A DNA stretch of 64,000 nucleotides from Oscarella lobularis (Eukaryota > Porifera > Homoscleromorpha > Homosclerophorida > Oscarellidae), in assembly GCF_947507565.1 (NCBI RefSeq), contig NC_089188.1, forward strand, positions 1,240,001 to 1,304,000, read 5' to 3'. Numbering within the stretch: position 1 is the first letter of the stretch; each line of letters opens with the position of its first letter. Shown piece after piece: positions 22,418-32,218 of this stretch. The notes under the pieces were generated by a model. That model was not told the DNA's origin, made no database searches, and saw only the letters and a list, made by a program, of their open reading frames with translations. Both the position numbers and the translations under genes were made by a program.

Positions 22418-23764
22418 CTACACGGCCGGCGATTCTTCAGGTTTTACTTCAGGCGCCGCCGTCTTTTCTGGCGTCTTTTCTGGCGTCTTTTCTGGCGTCT
22501 TTTCCGCCGTCTTTTCCGCTTCCTCTTTCTCTTCCTCCGTCGATCCCCCGTGCTCTTCCTCCTCATTCGCCGGCGGCTCTTGCTCCGACAGACTCGTCTC
22601 CATCTTCATCCGATTTGCCTTCGCTCGTTGATTGTGAAACCAATTCGACACCGTATTGAATGGCAGCCCAAGTTCGGTCGCTCGGGAGGTTAACTCCTCT
22701 TTCGACGGTCGATTATTCTGCATGAACAGCTCCTGGAGCCCCGTCTTCTGTTCGTCCGTCAGCACGTGACGCACTCGTCTCGCCGTTGAAAGCACGGCTC
22801 CGTCTCCAAGCCCCGGAAGCGGCCGCTTACGCTGTCCACGACGCTCTTATGAAAAAATAAATTAAAATTATACCCCTATTTTCACTTTTCCCCCTAGCCT
22901 TATACCGTGTTGCAGTTTGATCAGAGCAGCGAGTCGCTTTTCGAATCCCTCCTCGTCTAGCCACAGCTTCATTCTCAAGTACGGCTGGCGACCGGAATTG
23001 TGCAGCGTTGCCCAAGGCTTTGGCTTGTTGAGCAAATTACTGAGCGCGCCCTGCGTCAACTTCACGATGTTCTCGCTGAACGCCGCCTGGCTGATGTGAT
23101 GACTCGCAAGCAATTCCTGCACGCGCGTGGCTATGATCTTCGTATCGATTTCCTCCGCTTTCGTGACGGCCAACTTGATGTCGCTCGGCAGACCGGCGTT
23201 CACTTCGGCGAGCGTCTCCGCACTCACCGAACTCGCAACCGGCGAATAGAACGACGAATCCCCGCCGCCGCCGCCACCACCGGAAGCGGAAACGGAAGGA
23301 GTACCCGTGCCGCCCGTGCCGCGTGACGAAACCGACGACGACGACGGCGTTGGCGGCGGCGGCGCGATCGTCGAATCGAATTCGGGCACGATGATCGCCC
23401 CGTTCGGAAGAATGCTGATCTGCTTCGCCGTGAGCGGCAGAAGAAAACGCTTAACGCGCTGGCCCTGGGCGAGCGACGACGCCGACGCGGCGTCGATGAG
23501 ACGCTGATACACTTCGTCGTCGTCGTGAGGTCCCGTCTCTTCGATTTCGACCAATTGCTCGCCGGACGGAAAGTGGAGTCGGAGTTCCTTGACGCGATGG
23601 CTGTTCGCCGCGACGGCGACGTCCGACGGCGTCGTCGGCGTCGGCGCGGCGGCGGCGGCGTCGGCGGCGGTGGCGGAACTCGCCGTTGCGGCGACCGACG
23701 CGTTCAATTCGGCGACGTTCGGCTCCGGCGGCGCTTTCGCTGAACTATCTTCCTTGTCCGACAT
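22418..23764 (-). CDS. CUT-class homeobox transcription factor (ONECUT/CUX-like)
   Basis: Two exons (22906-23764, 22418-22845) give 428 residues. The N-terminal half is Ala/Pro/Gly-rich and low in complexity. A single CUT domain (about 220-285) reads IDTKIIATRVQELLASHHIS, FSENIVKLTQGALSNLL and NKPKPWATLH, with the final RMKLWL helix. A linker RRGQRKRPLP leads to a homeodomain with NNRPSKEELT, LGLPFNTVSNWF and HNQRAK. One CUT plus the RPSKE and TVSN residues resemble ONECUT, whereas WFHNxR resembles CUX, so it may sit near the base of the class. The C-terminus carries three or four EKTP repeats in an acidic, Glu-rich tail. A nuclear DNA-binding regulator is expected. Confidence 0.85.
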
Positions 23765-24043
23765 CGTGATGAAACGTTGGGAGCGATTCTGGCGTTGGAA
23801 AAAAAACGGCGGATCACGCTTTCGTGCGAAGTGTGTTCATGCGGTGACGCGCCCCCCGATCGGGTAAATTCCGTCGATCGAATCTATACTTGCTTACTAT
23901 TGGCTCTGATTATATGTGTAGCAATATTTAAGCGTTGGATGTTGAACCCGTGTGGAGAAGGTGAGGCCCACAAGATACAATAACGGACGTCCCGTATTCC
24001 TTTTTCGATCGTGTGCGCATGCTCTTATCGAACGCCTTTCGTT

Positions 24044-24744
24044 ATGGTGAGACGACAGCGCTTTTTCGTCGTTTTTTCGGATTCTCAGTGGGCAAATTTT
24101 GTTCTAGATACACTACATGCTCTTGTTCAGCCGGCAGGGAAAACTGCGGCTGCAGAAATGGTACCAAGCGATGACGCAGAAGGAGAAGAAGCGAATTACG
24201 CGAGAAGTCGTGTCGACCGTGCTGTCGCGCAGATCGAAAATGTGCAATTTCTTGGAGTGGAAAGACCTGAAGATCATTTATAAGAGGTAAAATCATTGAA
24301 TCAATGGAGAGGGGAGGAGCCAATTGTTTTTTCAGATATGCCAGTTTGTACTTTTGCGCCGCTGTCGACAAAGACGAGAACGAACTGATTGTACTCGAGC
24401 TGATTCATCGTTACGTTGAATTATTGGACAAATATTTTGGCAGTGTAAAAACAGCTATTAGTCATAATAACCAATTCGAAATGATTGTCTGCGTACTGTC
24501 TTTAGGTCTGCGAACTGGACATTATATTCAATTTTGAGAAGGTTGGTTAGAATTTTGAGAACGGCTTTAGACGCCTTTCACATTCGTTTTTTAGGCATAC
24601 TTTATGCTGGACGAATTGGTCATCGGCGGCGAGATTCAGGAAACAAGCAAGAAGAACGTCGTCAAGGCGATTGCGGCTCAAGATCTCATGCAAGAAGAGA
24701 CGGAAGCTATACGCGGTGTTCTGGACGAAATGGGAATTCCTTGA
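24044..24744 (+). CDS. AP1S: AP-1 complex sigma subunit
   Basis: Five exons (24044-24046, 24108-24286, 24336-24444, 24506-24541, 24595-24744) encode about 158 residues. Exon 1 is only the start codon. The protein reads [19 protein letters not shown], then [58 protein letters not shown] and [14 protein letters not shown], nearly residue for residue the small longin-fold chain of clathrin adaptor AP-1. It acts at the trans-Golgi and endosomes, sorting cargo with dileucine signals. [16 protein letters not shown] and the EIQETSKK segment favour AP-1 over the AP-2 and AP-3 sigmas. A polyadenylation signal AATAAA lies just past the stop codon. Confidence 0.95.
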
Positions 24745-24773
24745 TAGTAGTTTGGAAATAAAATCCGTCGCGT

Positions 24774-24912
24774 ATGCCTAAGTGGAAGAATCCTTCAGGC
24801 GCGTTAGGTCAAGGTAAGAGAAAGGGAGGAGGTGTACGATTATAGACTCTTATCTATTGAGAGAATCCCCGCAGGATACGAATATTTTCTTAGAGTTGAT
24901 AAGTTTTTTTAG
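24774..24912 (+). other. Possible spliced micropeptide gene
   Basis: Thirty bases past the AP-1 sigma stop codon, an ATG opens MPKWKNPSGALGQ and meets a consensus donor (CAAG/GTAAGAG). A CCCCGCAG acceptor continues the frame in phase as GYEYFLRVDKFF and then TAG. The 25-residue product matches nothing I recognise. It could equally be part of the AP-1 sigma 3' UTR. Nothing else convincing lies between 24912 and 25056. Confidence 0.25.
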
Positions 24913-25056
24913 CAACCACTTCCCCCTACAGGGTCCAAAGGGTAATCGTCGAGGCGGAGTTGCACGTTTACATATCCAAAACCTTTACTTTCTTTTCATT
25001 GCAATAGATAAATAAAGAGTAACCAACCAATCAGTGTGTCTAAGCAATTTTCATTT

Positions 25057-25623
25057 CTAACAGTCGTTTCGACGCGGCGTTGGAACGACGCTGAGAAAGT
25101 TCTTGAGTTGTTTATAGGTGCCGTTCGCGTAGATAGCCGTACACGCCGTACTAATCGCTTCCTTGTACTTATACCACTGCTGGCCTCCGCCGTCGGACGA
25201 CCTTCTCTCGAACAGGGTTACCTCATAGGTCATGTTCTGGCACACGAACATGCCCAGGGGGTCGACGTCGGAACGGCATTCGACGTGGTGAAGCGTCTTC
25301 GGAATGCGCGTTTCGTCGTACGTGCATCTCACGACGGACGGACACAGGTGATTGCCGGTGCTGTTAAACAGCGGATGAGCCTTGAGATCGATGACCGAGG
25401 ATGAGCACGAGACGTCGTCGAGAATTCGGTCCGAGTGGAGCGGCTGTAGACCGGTGTAAGTGCTGCTCAGCGTTTGTATACTTGACGGCAGGGATCGCTT
25501 GAAAAGACTTCGTATGGCTGATTCGCTTGTCTCTGTGATGGGTTCGCCGCGGCCGGTAGGCTGGCTTTGGGCGCCCAAGACCAGCGATAACAGCAAGCCG
25601 TAGTAGACTCCGCACGTCTTCAT
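25057..25623 (-). CDS. IL-17-like secreted cystine-rich cytokine A
   Basis: An intronless gene for 188 residues. The start is the ATG at 25621-25623, which begins a clean signal peptide (MKTCGVYYGLLLSLVLGAQS); the upstream in-frame codons lack one. The C-terminal half carries the IL-17-type core: RCTYDETRIPKTLHHVEC, DPLGMFVCQNMTYEVTLFER and then STACTAIYANG. That corresponds to the IL-17 pattern of an R-x-P turn, an E-x-C pair, a Val-rich strand ending in xRR and a final VxxxC strand. A TATA box stands 62-69 bp upstream of the ATG. The N-terminal propeptide-like region is variable. It lies between AP-1 sigma and the double-FYVE gene, on the opposite strand. Family assignment is by motif only. 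Confidence 0.7.
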   Translation of the reverse strand: MKTCGVYYGLLLSLVLGAQSQPTGRGEPITETSESAIRSLFKRSLPSSIQTLSSTYTGLQPLHSDRILDDVSCSSSVIDLKAHPLFNSTGNHLCPSVVRCTYDETRIPKTLHHVECRSDVDPLGMFVCQNMTYEVTLFERRSSDGGGQQWYKYKEAISTACTAIYANGTYKQLKNFLSVVPTPRRNDC

Positions 25624-25684
25624 CTTCTTGTGGCTCTCTGTCGTTTTAGGAAATGAATTTGTGAATCGTTTCGAGTGCGTTTGC

Positions 25685-25723
25685 TTTATATACACACCTT
25701 TTCCAGCTAAGGGGAATGCAAAT
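25685..25723 (-). promoter_or_regulatory. TATA box and octamer of IL-17-like gene A
   Basis: On the minus strand TATATAAA (25685-25692) precedes the start codon by about 62 bp. A perfect octamer motif ATGCAAAT (plus strand, 25716-25723) lies about 25 bp further upstream, next to a G-run (GGGGAATGCA) that resembles half of a Rel site. The TATA box is clear; the factor sites are guesses. Confidence 0.6.
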
Positions 25724-26160
25724 GGGGTAATGTTGAATGTCCGAGAACTCTAAGCGGATCTGTCTCGTCATCGTCACTGTGGCCGGCGGGCTGTGGTTCT
25801 AGCTGACATAGGAGCCAGCCAACTATTTATTATTCGTTCCGCGTCCTTTCCTGAAGTCGCAATGGTTGAGGAATTCCCAACTCTGACCCTGCTTTATCTC
25901 ATTTCCGTCCACCTCGCGGCTGAACCGGTGCGCGTGCGGGCGACTGTGGCGCAACCCCAGGCGGTCTTTCCAGGAACACTGTACAATGAGCATGTACTTT
26001 TCCCTTTTGAGCAATTTCCGAAATTGCGTGCAATGCGGTAAAATAACCAATTCTCGAAGCAGAATTTGAATTTTACTTTAATGCTTTGTTTTTAATTAAT
26101 TAAATCTTGAAATTGTCTTTATTACCATATCGAAACTTCCGCTTATCAAAGCGCGCGCTA
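25724..26160. other. Intergenic region between IL-17-like gene A and the double-FYVE gene
   Basis: The two genes are transcribed away from each other, so this 0.44-kb gap must hold both promoters. Overlapping open frames on both strands at about 25793-26050 show no domain and are probably chance. An AT-rich stretch (TTTTTAATTAATTAAA) occurs at about 26089-26104. Confidence 0.45.
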
Positions 26161-29100
26161 ATGCGAAAAATGCAGCGAGAATCGGTCGATTTGACGACAG
26201 TACAGCGCCAGATTGCGACTGTCCTCGACGATCATGAAGGCCGCGATCGCGAAGTCTCTCTCTTTACGAGCTTCATCACGAAAAAGCACTGGAAACCGGA
26301 CGAGAGCCGCTCGCGCTGCGCAAGCCCGAAATGCAACAAGCGTTTCTCCCTTATCGAACGTCGATCCCACTGCCGACTCTGCGGCGACGTATTCTGCTCG
26401 AGCTGTTGCCAGTTCAAGCGAAAACTGAACACATACGCCCAACCGGATCCCCATCGCGGTCGAATGCATCGGGTTCGAATCTCGACGCGTACGCTTTTTT
26501 TCTTTTTACTCGCCGCCGCAGGTGTGCGCCGCCTGCTTCGACGACGGTCCCCAATTCGTCGGGCAATCGCGCTCGTGGACGGAACCCTTCCTCGTCGCGC
26601 GAAAGGCGATCAAAGGCGGGCGCGAAGTGATGCGACAGCGGCGGAGTCTGTCGCAACACGGCGCTTACTTCTTCTCCGTCGACAACGAACTCGAGCGACT
26701 TCTCAGGGGCTTTAAAGAACACGCCGGGTCTCTCGTCAAGGCGGTCGCCACCGAGATCTTTGGCTCGATGACCGTACCGAACTGGCAGAAGCGGAAGAGC
26801 TGGTGGGAAGACGCGAAAGAAGTGACAAACTGTTCTCTGTGCAACAGCAATTTTGGTGTTTTTTCGAAGTGGAAGCACCACTGCAGGTAAGAGATCAGTA
26901 TAGAGTGCCGTTCAAAAGTAAAGCAGTATTGAGCCACTCTAAAGGTGTCTGGGAGGACATTTATCATAATGTACGTAGAAGAACGGTACTGTATATGTGA
27001 AACGTCTCGTAGATGCATGTACGTCTTCTGTGTTAGCAATTAGGTTCGTGTTTTCTTTTATAGGATTTGCGGGTTTGTCGTTTGCAACAACTGTTCCTCA
27101 GATGACCTTTTTCTATACCTTTTGGACGGCGAAACTTTTTGGGCTCTGAATGGACGGGAAGGGGTGAGCCGCTTGTCCAAGCGATTTTGATATTTAGTGA
27201 ATCCGGTCTTTTTTTTTTGGTTTTAGTGTCCAGATAAAAAGCCCAGTACGCATCTGTTCATTCGCATCTGCTCCAAGTGCTTTGCATCGTTGGAGCAGAA
27301 GAAGTTGCAAGAACTGCACGAAACAAGTGAAATCGTCCAAGAGGTAAAACCCGAAAAAAAGAAATCCCTATATTTTAGTTGCACTCCGAGCCCTTAGGAG
27401 GAGTGCTTCATGTCAGAGCTCCTACTGATTCACAGCCAAATGATTCGATCCCAATCGAAAGTCCGAGACAGTCTGTCCATGTACCAGGATCTGATTCAGG
27501 AGCTTCGCATAGACGAAACGGGTCCAACGAGAGAATCCAGCACTCCCGAATGGCTCAATCTCATCGCTAAACACCAAGGCGATCTTTCCGACGCTTTGGC
27601 AAAATTCGCCGTCAAATTGCGAAAGGCAAAAAATTTCCGACCGCGCACAGACGGCCAAGTTGTTCTCCTGAAAAAATTTCTCAAGGTTGGTGTCCGAATA
27701 GTAGAAGATGCCTTTATCTATTTTTTGAGAAAGTCTAAGGGAAGCGTTTATGAAGAATGCATGGTGACATTTCGGCAACTGAAGCGTACAATCGAAGTCT
27801 ATTTGCCTGAGGATCTCATCAAGACCATACAAAGTCGTCTCGATTTCGTGGTAAGGCTTTTATACAAATCTCAAACATTTTATTTTCTTACATGTACCTA
27901 CGTAGGCCATGAGGAACACGCATCTCGTTGCTAAGCAGCTAGTGTACGAGTCGATCCGCCTACAGGCGAAGTTTGCTCTCGCGACCGAAAAACTAGTTGA
28001 GGCTTGCTTGGAACTGGAGTCGGTACGCGCTCGATCCCGTGGGACTCGATTGTCTCGTTTACGTCCGGCTCCTTTTTCCCCCCTCCCACCCCCTCTAGAT
28101 CTCCGAGCGAGAATTTCGAGATTGCGTCGAAACGTCCACGCATGAATGGGTGAAAGGCTGGGACGAGGCGTCGGAGCAAATCGAGCAGCTACTCCGGCTT
28201 CACCTCAAAGTAAGTCTAAGTCTCACTCTCTGATCGGCCCGGGGGGGCCGCGCGCGTACGGGAGGGGCAAACGGGGAGTGCACGGGTAAAGGGGCATCAG
28301 GGTTTCCTCGTTTCCGCTACCGCGTCGTTTGGCCCGTTCTCATGCGTAAATCGTTATATTTGGATAAAGAAAATACTTTTCATCTGCACACCTCGAAAGA
28401 ATAAAATCTAATCGCTCAAGCTAATTTATTCCTTCATTGAAGATATATCGCCTAACTTTTTTGCTACTATATGGACGGAGTCTCTTATTGATTCTTACAA
28501 CCGACGGGTGACGGTGCTTTTTTCCCGACCTTGCTGAGAAAGGCGTCCAATTGTTGGTAACCGTCCGTCGCATATTGCGCCACGCACCCGACGTCAATCA
28601 TAGTTTGGTTTGAAAATACCTTCTCGCCTTCATTTCTGCACGTTCTCCGGTGCAGAACGGTTATTTCGTACTGAATCGTTTTGCACTCGAACATGCCCAA
28701 CGGGTCGACGTCGAATTTGCACCTGAAATGGCAGAGTTGCTTCGGCGTGCGCGTTTCGTCGTAGTCGCTACTGCAGTCCTGTACGTGAGGACATAGCAAG
28801 CTGTCGTCGTTCTTGCCGGACATAGGATCGTCGACGGCGTTGTTGTCATCTTTGTCGTTTGTCTTGCCCAAGCTTCTGAACTGTCTCAAGCCCACTGAAG
28901 TTTGGGCGAGAGTGTTCAAGTGTTCAGGCAATCCGTCAAAGAATTTAGTTTGCAGCTCCGCCGTGGAGAAGTTTCTGCCGTTCCTGCACGAACTGATCGC
29001 CGCTCCTTGGCTGCGAACGACGGCGACGACGAGAAGACAAAGGCCGATTCCTCGCATATCTATAGTGTCGGTTTGATGGTTCTTTAATTTGCTGACTCGT

Positions 29101-29745
29101 TTTCTGACTCGCTGTCAACTTGTGTCTTTCCAAAGCGAGCGTGCCTGACATTTATACAGTCCCACAATGAAGTAATTAATTTAGGGTCAACGACTTACTC
29201 GAGAAGGCGGCAACCGGGATTGGTCCCCCCCGCGCGCGAACGCGCATAGGCGATTTCCCCCGAAAAGTAACCCGGTTTAGTTCCGCGTTTACGCCTGCCC
29301 GCGTAAACAGCGTTGCATGAGCCCACGCTTCCCCTCATCCACGCCTTTCCGTTCACTTCGTCATTGAAACTGTTTGTATAGACAGATTAGCTCATTTCCT
29401 GTGCGACCTCGTTGCCGGCCGAGGTCGGGGTCGACCCATTATAGCATGCGTTGGCGTTTTCGCGAGATTGGGGCGGTTTGCGGTTTCCATATCGTGCTAG
29501 GAATGATAATTTTTTTGGTACTGACAATCAGTGTCCTTTAGGGTGATGGAAAGCGTTACATTCGGCTTCGGACGTCGGAACTTGAAAAGGTCGGCAAAGA
29601 AAAGGCGCTGAAGGCGGTGATGGAGAGAATTTATTTGGTCTTGGAGGAGACGAGTCGGCAATTTGAAACGAAGTCCTCCGCCGAGAAATTCAAAGGCAGT
29701 AAAAGAATCCTTGCGGATGTGATGAAGACTATTAGAAACTCCTGA
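26161..29745 (+). CDS. Double-FYVE zinc-finger protein (Vac1/Pep7- or rabenosyn-like)
   Basis: A multi-exon gene starting at ATG 26161 (MRKMQRESVDLTTVQRQI). The first FYVE finger reads WKPDESRSRCASPKC, RRSHCRLCGDVFCSSC and HRVCAACFD. The second is split over three exons: NCSLCNSNFGVFSKWKHHCR, ICGFVVCNNCSSDD, then IRICSKCF. Both keep the basic R/K-x-H-C-R phosphoinositide loop and all eight Cys/His ligands. A helical C-terminal half follows (AKHQGDLSDALAKFAVKLRK, FRQLKRTIEVYLPEDL, HEWVKGWDEASEQIEQLL). The last exon (29542-29745, GDGKRYIRLRTSELEKVGKE) joins in phase across a 1.33-kb intron that contains IL-17-like gene B. Two FYVE fingers and a helical tail recall yeast Vac1/Pep7, which links PtdIns3P and Rab5-type GTPases on endosomes. 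Confidence 0.75.
28485..29057 (-). CDS. IL-17-like secreted cystine-rich cytokine B (nested in an intron)
   Basis: An intronless gene for 190 residues with signal peptide MRGIGLCLLVVAVVRSQGAA. The core is the clearest of the four: DYDETRTPKQLCHFRC, KFDVDPLGMFECKTIQYEIT, VLHRRTC, then MIDVGCVAQYATDGY. VLHRR...C...VGC closely follows the VLRR...C...VGCxC signature of IL-17 ligands. DETRxPK and DVDPLGMFxC are shared with copy A, so A and B are a recent pair. A TATAAA box stands at 29151-29156, about 95 bp upstream. The gene lies antisense in the last intron (28210-29541) of the double-FYVE gene. Predicted to be secreted; receptor unknown. Confidence 0.75.
   Translation of the reverse strand: MRGIGLCLLVVAVVRSQGAAISSCRNGRNFSTAELQTKFFDGLPEHLNTLAQTSVGLRQFRSLGKTNDKDDNNAVDDPMSGKNDDSLLCPHVQDCSSDYDETRTPKQLCHFRCKFDVDPLGMFECKTIQYEITVLHRRTCRNEGEKVFSNQTMIDVGCVAQYATDGYQQLDAFLSKVGKKAPSPVGCKNQ
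29151..29308 (-). promoter_or_regulatory. Promoter region of IL-17-like gene B
   Basis: It has a TATAAA box (29151-29156), a GGGGGAAATCGCC element near 29250-29265 on the minus strand that resembles a Rel/NF-kB site, and a perfect inverted repeat GTTTACGC-N6-GCGTAAAC at 29287-29308. The whole interval is GC-rich compared with nearby introns. Confidence 0.45.
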
Positions 29746-30387
29746 GTTCGTTGCCCACACACAACAGTTCATTTTTTTTTATCGTGTTAGCAGTTACTCT
29801 GACGGCGTTTGGGCTATTTTATATCGACCTTTCATCTTTTCCTATAGGAAAAATGCCGATCGAACCAACGCCTGGTAATCGTTGCCGTGGTAACGGTAGA
29901 CTTTTCCTGAGTTCGAAATGAAAGTGAGTGGACAGAAAACGCTTTAGGGCGATGCGATATCAGCGTGCAAAGTCGTGTTGCCGTATTTTTCCGGGTTGTG
30001 GCGCTAAACCCGCCTTGTAAGGTAACTCCCGGATTTGTCAACAGTCCTCGCTTGAGAAAGCTGAAAATGAACGCTCTGTCAGTGCTCGAAGGAACTTCAA
30101 AGTACAGTCAAAACGCTCTAAAGGCCTTCTCTAACATCGTCGCGCGAAAACAGTCGCAAGGATCGAAGAAAAGCGCTCAAAAAAGAACGACGACGAACGA
30201 AGAGGCAAATCCTCGCCAGAACGCGCGAAGAAGGTTATCTAGAAAGTCCAAACGCGACAAATACAAACTAAAGACGAACGTTTCGAGCAGAAGAAGCGTC
30301 TCTAGAAGCAGTTTCAGGACACGAGTAACTAGTAGAGAACGAGCCACGATGAGAAAAGTACTAAAGGTGAGATGATGTAGATTGAAG
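29746..30387 (+). other. Intergenic region and unresolved 5' end of the ZRSR2-like gene
   Basis: A basic, Ser/Arg/Lys-rich open frame at about 30068-30367 (MNALSVLEGTSKYSQ..., RRRLSRKSKRDKYKL) ends at a good donor (AAG/GTGAGATG). It may be a 5' coding exon of the ZRSR2-like gene, whose family starts with a basic stretch, but I could not align it convincingly. Confidence 0.35.
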
Positions 30388-32075
30388 ATGGAAGAAAGTG
30401 AAAGAAAATTAGAGGAGCAAGATCGACTCGAAGAGATCAAGAGGTTCGAACTTTCACATCAGAAGATGTCCATATGTATCTCGATTAATCATGCAAGCAG
30501 TCACGAAGAGAAATTGCTCTGGCTAGAACGGGAGAAGGAATTTCAGAGAAAGTTGACAGATGAAAAGGTGGACATCGAGGTGAGCGCGTCGCGCGGCCGG
30601 GAATCGGAAGGGGGAGACGCGCTGCATCCCAGCGTGAGACCCGACATATGAAAATGGAATAACTAAACACAGGAAATGAACCGAAGCTTTTGCATCTCAT
30701 TAGCGCCGCTCTCGAGAAGCGACTGACGACGAATGTGAAGGTGAAAGGACGGGAGAGGAGGGGAAAAAGAGAAGACAGGAGGTGCATTAGGAAAAAAACG
30801 ACGACAATTGCACAACGTATCCTGCTCTGAGAATCGTCTCGAAATTAGTTCTCGGGCAGCTCAAACTTCGTTATTATTATTATAATTCCTTGATTTTGTT
30901 TCCTTGAATCGACACAGGAGGAGACGATCGTCGCCCCGAGATCTCCGCCAAGAGAGGTGAGACCAAGAACGCTCTCTGTTTTTTAAAAGAATACCTAACT
31001 TCTACTACGTTCTATAAGACGTGGCATAATCCTTCGGCTCCTGATCAGACGATAGCCGACTGTTCATTCTACGCGAAAACTGGAGCGTGCAGATACGGCG
31101 AAAGGTGCGATCGAGGGGCAGTTTGTTTAGATAGCGTTTTAGAATTGCCGTCCCATTCTAGGTGCTCTAGGCATCATTCGCGTCCCGTTATAAGTCGGAC
31201 GCTTCTCATAGCCAACATGTTCAGTAGCGTCGAACTCGACCAACAAGTACTGGATGAAATCGATCACGACGTCGAACTAGAGGTTAGTCAAGAGCAAGAG
31301 GAGAGGGGTCTACGTGCTAGAGTGCGGGGTTCCGTCTATACAGTACGACGAACGCGAAGCCTACGAGAAATTTGTCGATTTTTACGCCGATATCCGGCCC
31401 GCGTTTGAGGAGGCTGGCAACGTTGTCAACCTAATGGTTCGTGTTTTCATAAACGAGTAGTCTTTCCTCTGTATAAAGGGCTTCTTGTTTGTGTAGGTAT
31501 GCTGCAATTACGAGCCTCACTTGAGAGGGAACGTATACGTCGAATACGCTCGGTGAATAGAGAAGCGTCGCGCCGTCGGAGAATCGCTTCGATTTATCTT
31601 TTAGCGAAGAAGAAGCGAGTCGTGCCTTTGCTGCTTTCAACGGGCGCTGGTACGCTCAAAAGCAGTTGTCCGTTCAATATTGTCCGGTAACCGATTGGAA
31701 GTCGGCTGTGTGCGGTAAGAACATGCCGCCCTTTCGGTCAATCTGCTCGATTAGTTAAGTACTCTAGGCTTGTTTCATCGTCGCAGGTGCCCTAAAGGTA
31801 AACACTGTAGTTTCCTTCACGTTTTCTCGACTCCCAGTCGAGATTCGGAACGCCGCCGCCGCCGCCACCGCCACCGTCATCGGCATCGCTCGTCGCGATC
31901 TAGAAGTCGAAGTAGATCGCGACGACGATCTCGTAGCAGAGAACGTCGCCATCGACGGAAAGAGTCTCGACGGCGGCGACGTCGGTCGAGAAGCGACGAC
32001 GACGACGACGACAACGACGACAGTCGAGGCCGTCGTCGGCGTCGTCATCATCATCATCATTCCGATTGCGAATGA
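30388..32075 (+). CDS. ZRSR2: ZRSR2-like U2AF1-related splicing factor (5' end uncertain)
   Basis: Exons read EESERKLEEQDRLEEIK, SHEEKLLWLEREKEFQRKLT, TWHNPSAPDQTIADCSFYAK plus TGACRYGER (first CCCH finger), CSRHHSRPVISRTLLIANMF, YDEREAYEKFVDFYADIRPA, NYEPHLRGNVYVEYAREEEA, FAAFNGRWYAQKQLSVQYCP, VTDWKSAVCGLFHRRRCPKG plus KHCSFLHVF (second CCCH finger), then an RS-rich tail with poly-Asp and poly-His ending at 32075. This is the zinc finger, UHM/RRM, zinc finger, RS layout of ZRSR2. That protein recognises the 3' splice site, especially of U12-type introns. An acceptor at TACTCTAG (about 31760) is needed to read VCGLFHRRRCPKG, matching the human order. The start codon is not fixed; 30388 is the first ATG in the recognised exon. 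Confidence 0.85.
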
Positions 32076-32218
32076 GAAAAGTTGAGCATTGCCAATTGCA
32101 CACACGCATGTTCTTCTTCTTCTTCTAACTGTGCATCTACACTACAAATTTAGCTATGCAAGCTATTTGACCGTCGCCACCGACTCTCGGTGTTCCATTC
32201 GGGTTTTTTTTTGAGTTC

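Noticed and set aside
25793-26050. Overlapping open frames upstream of the double-FYVE gene
   Set aside because: No domain, no splice support, and they overlap each other on opposite strands in a promoter gap.
26455-26490. GGTTCGAATC string resembling a tRNA T-arm
   Set aside because: It lies at the donor of a coding intron of the double-FYVE gene and no cloverleaf can be built around it.
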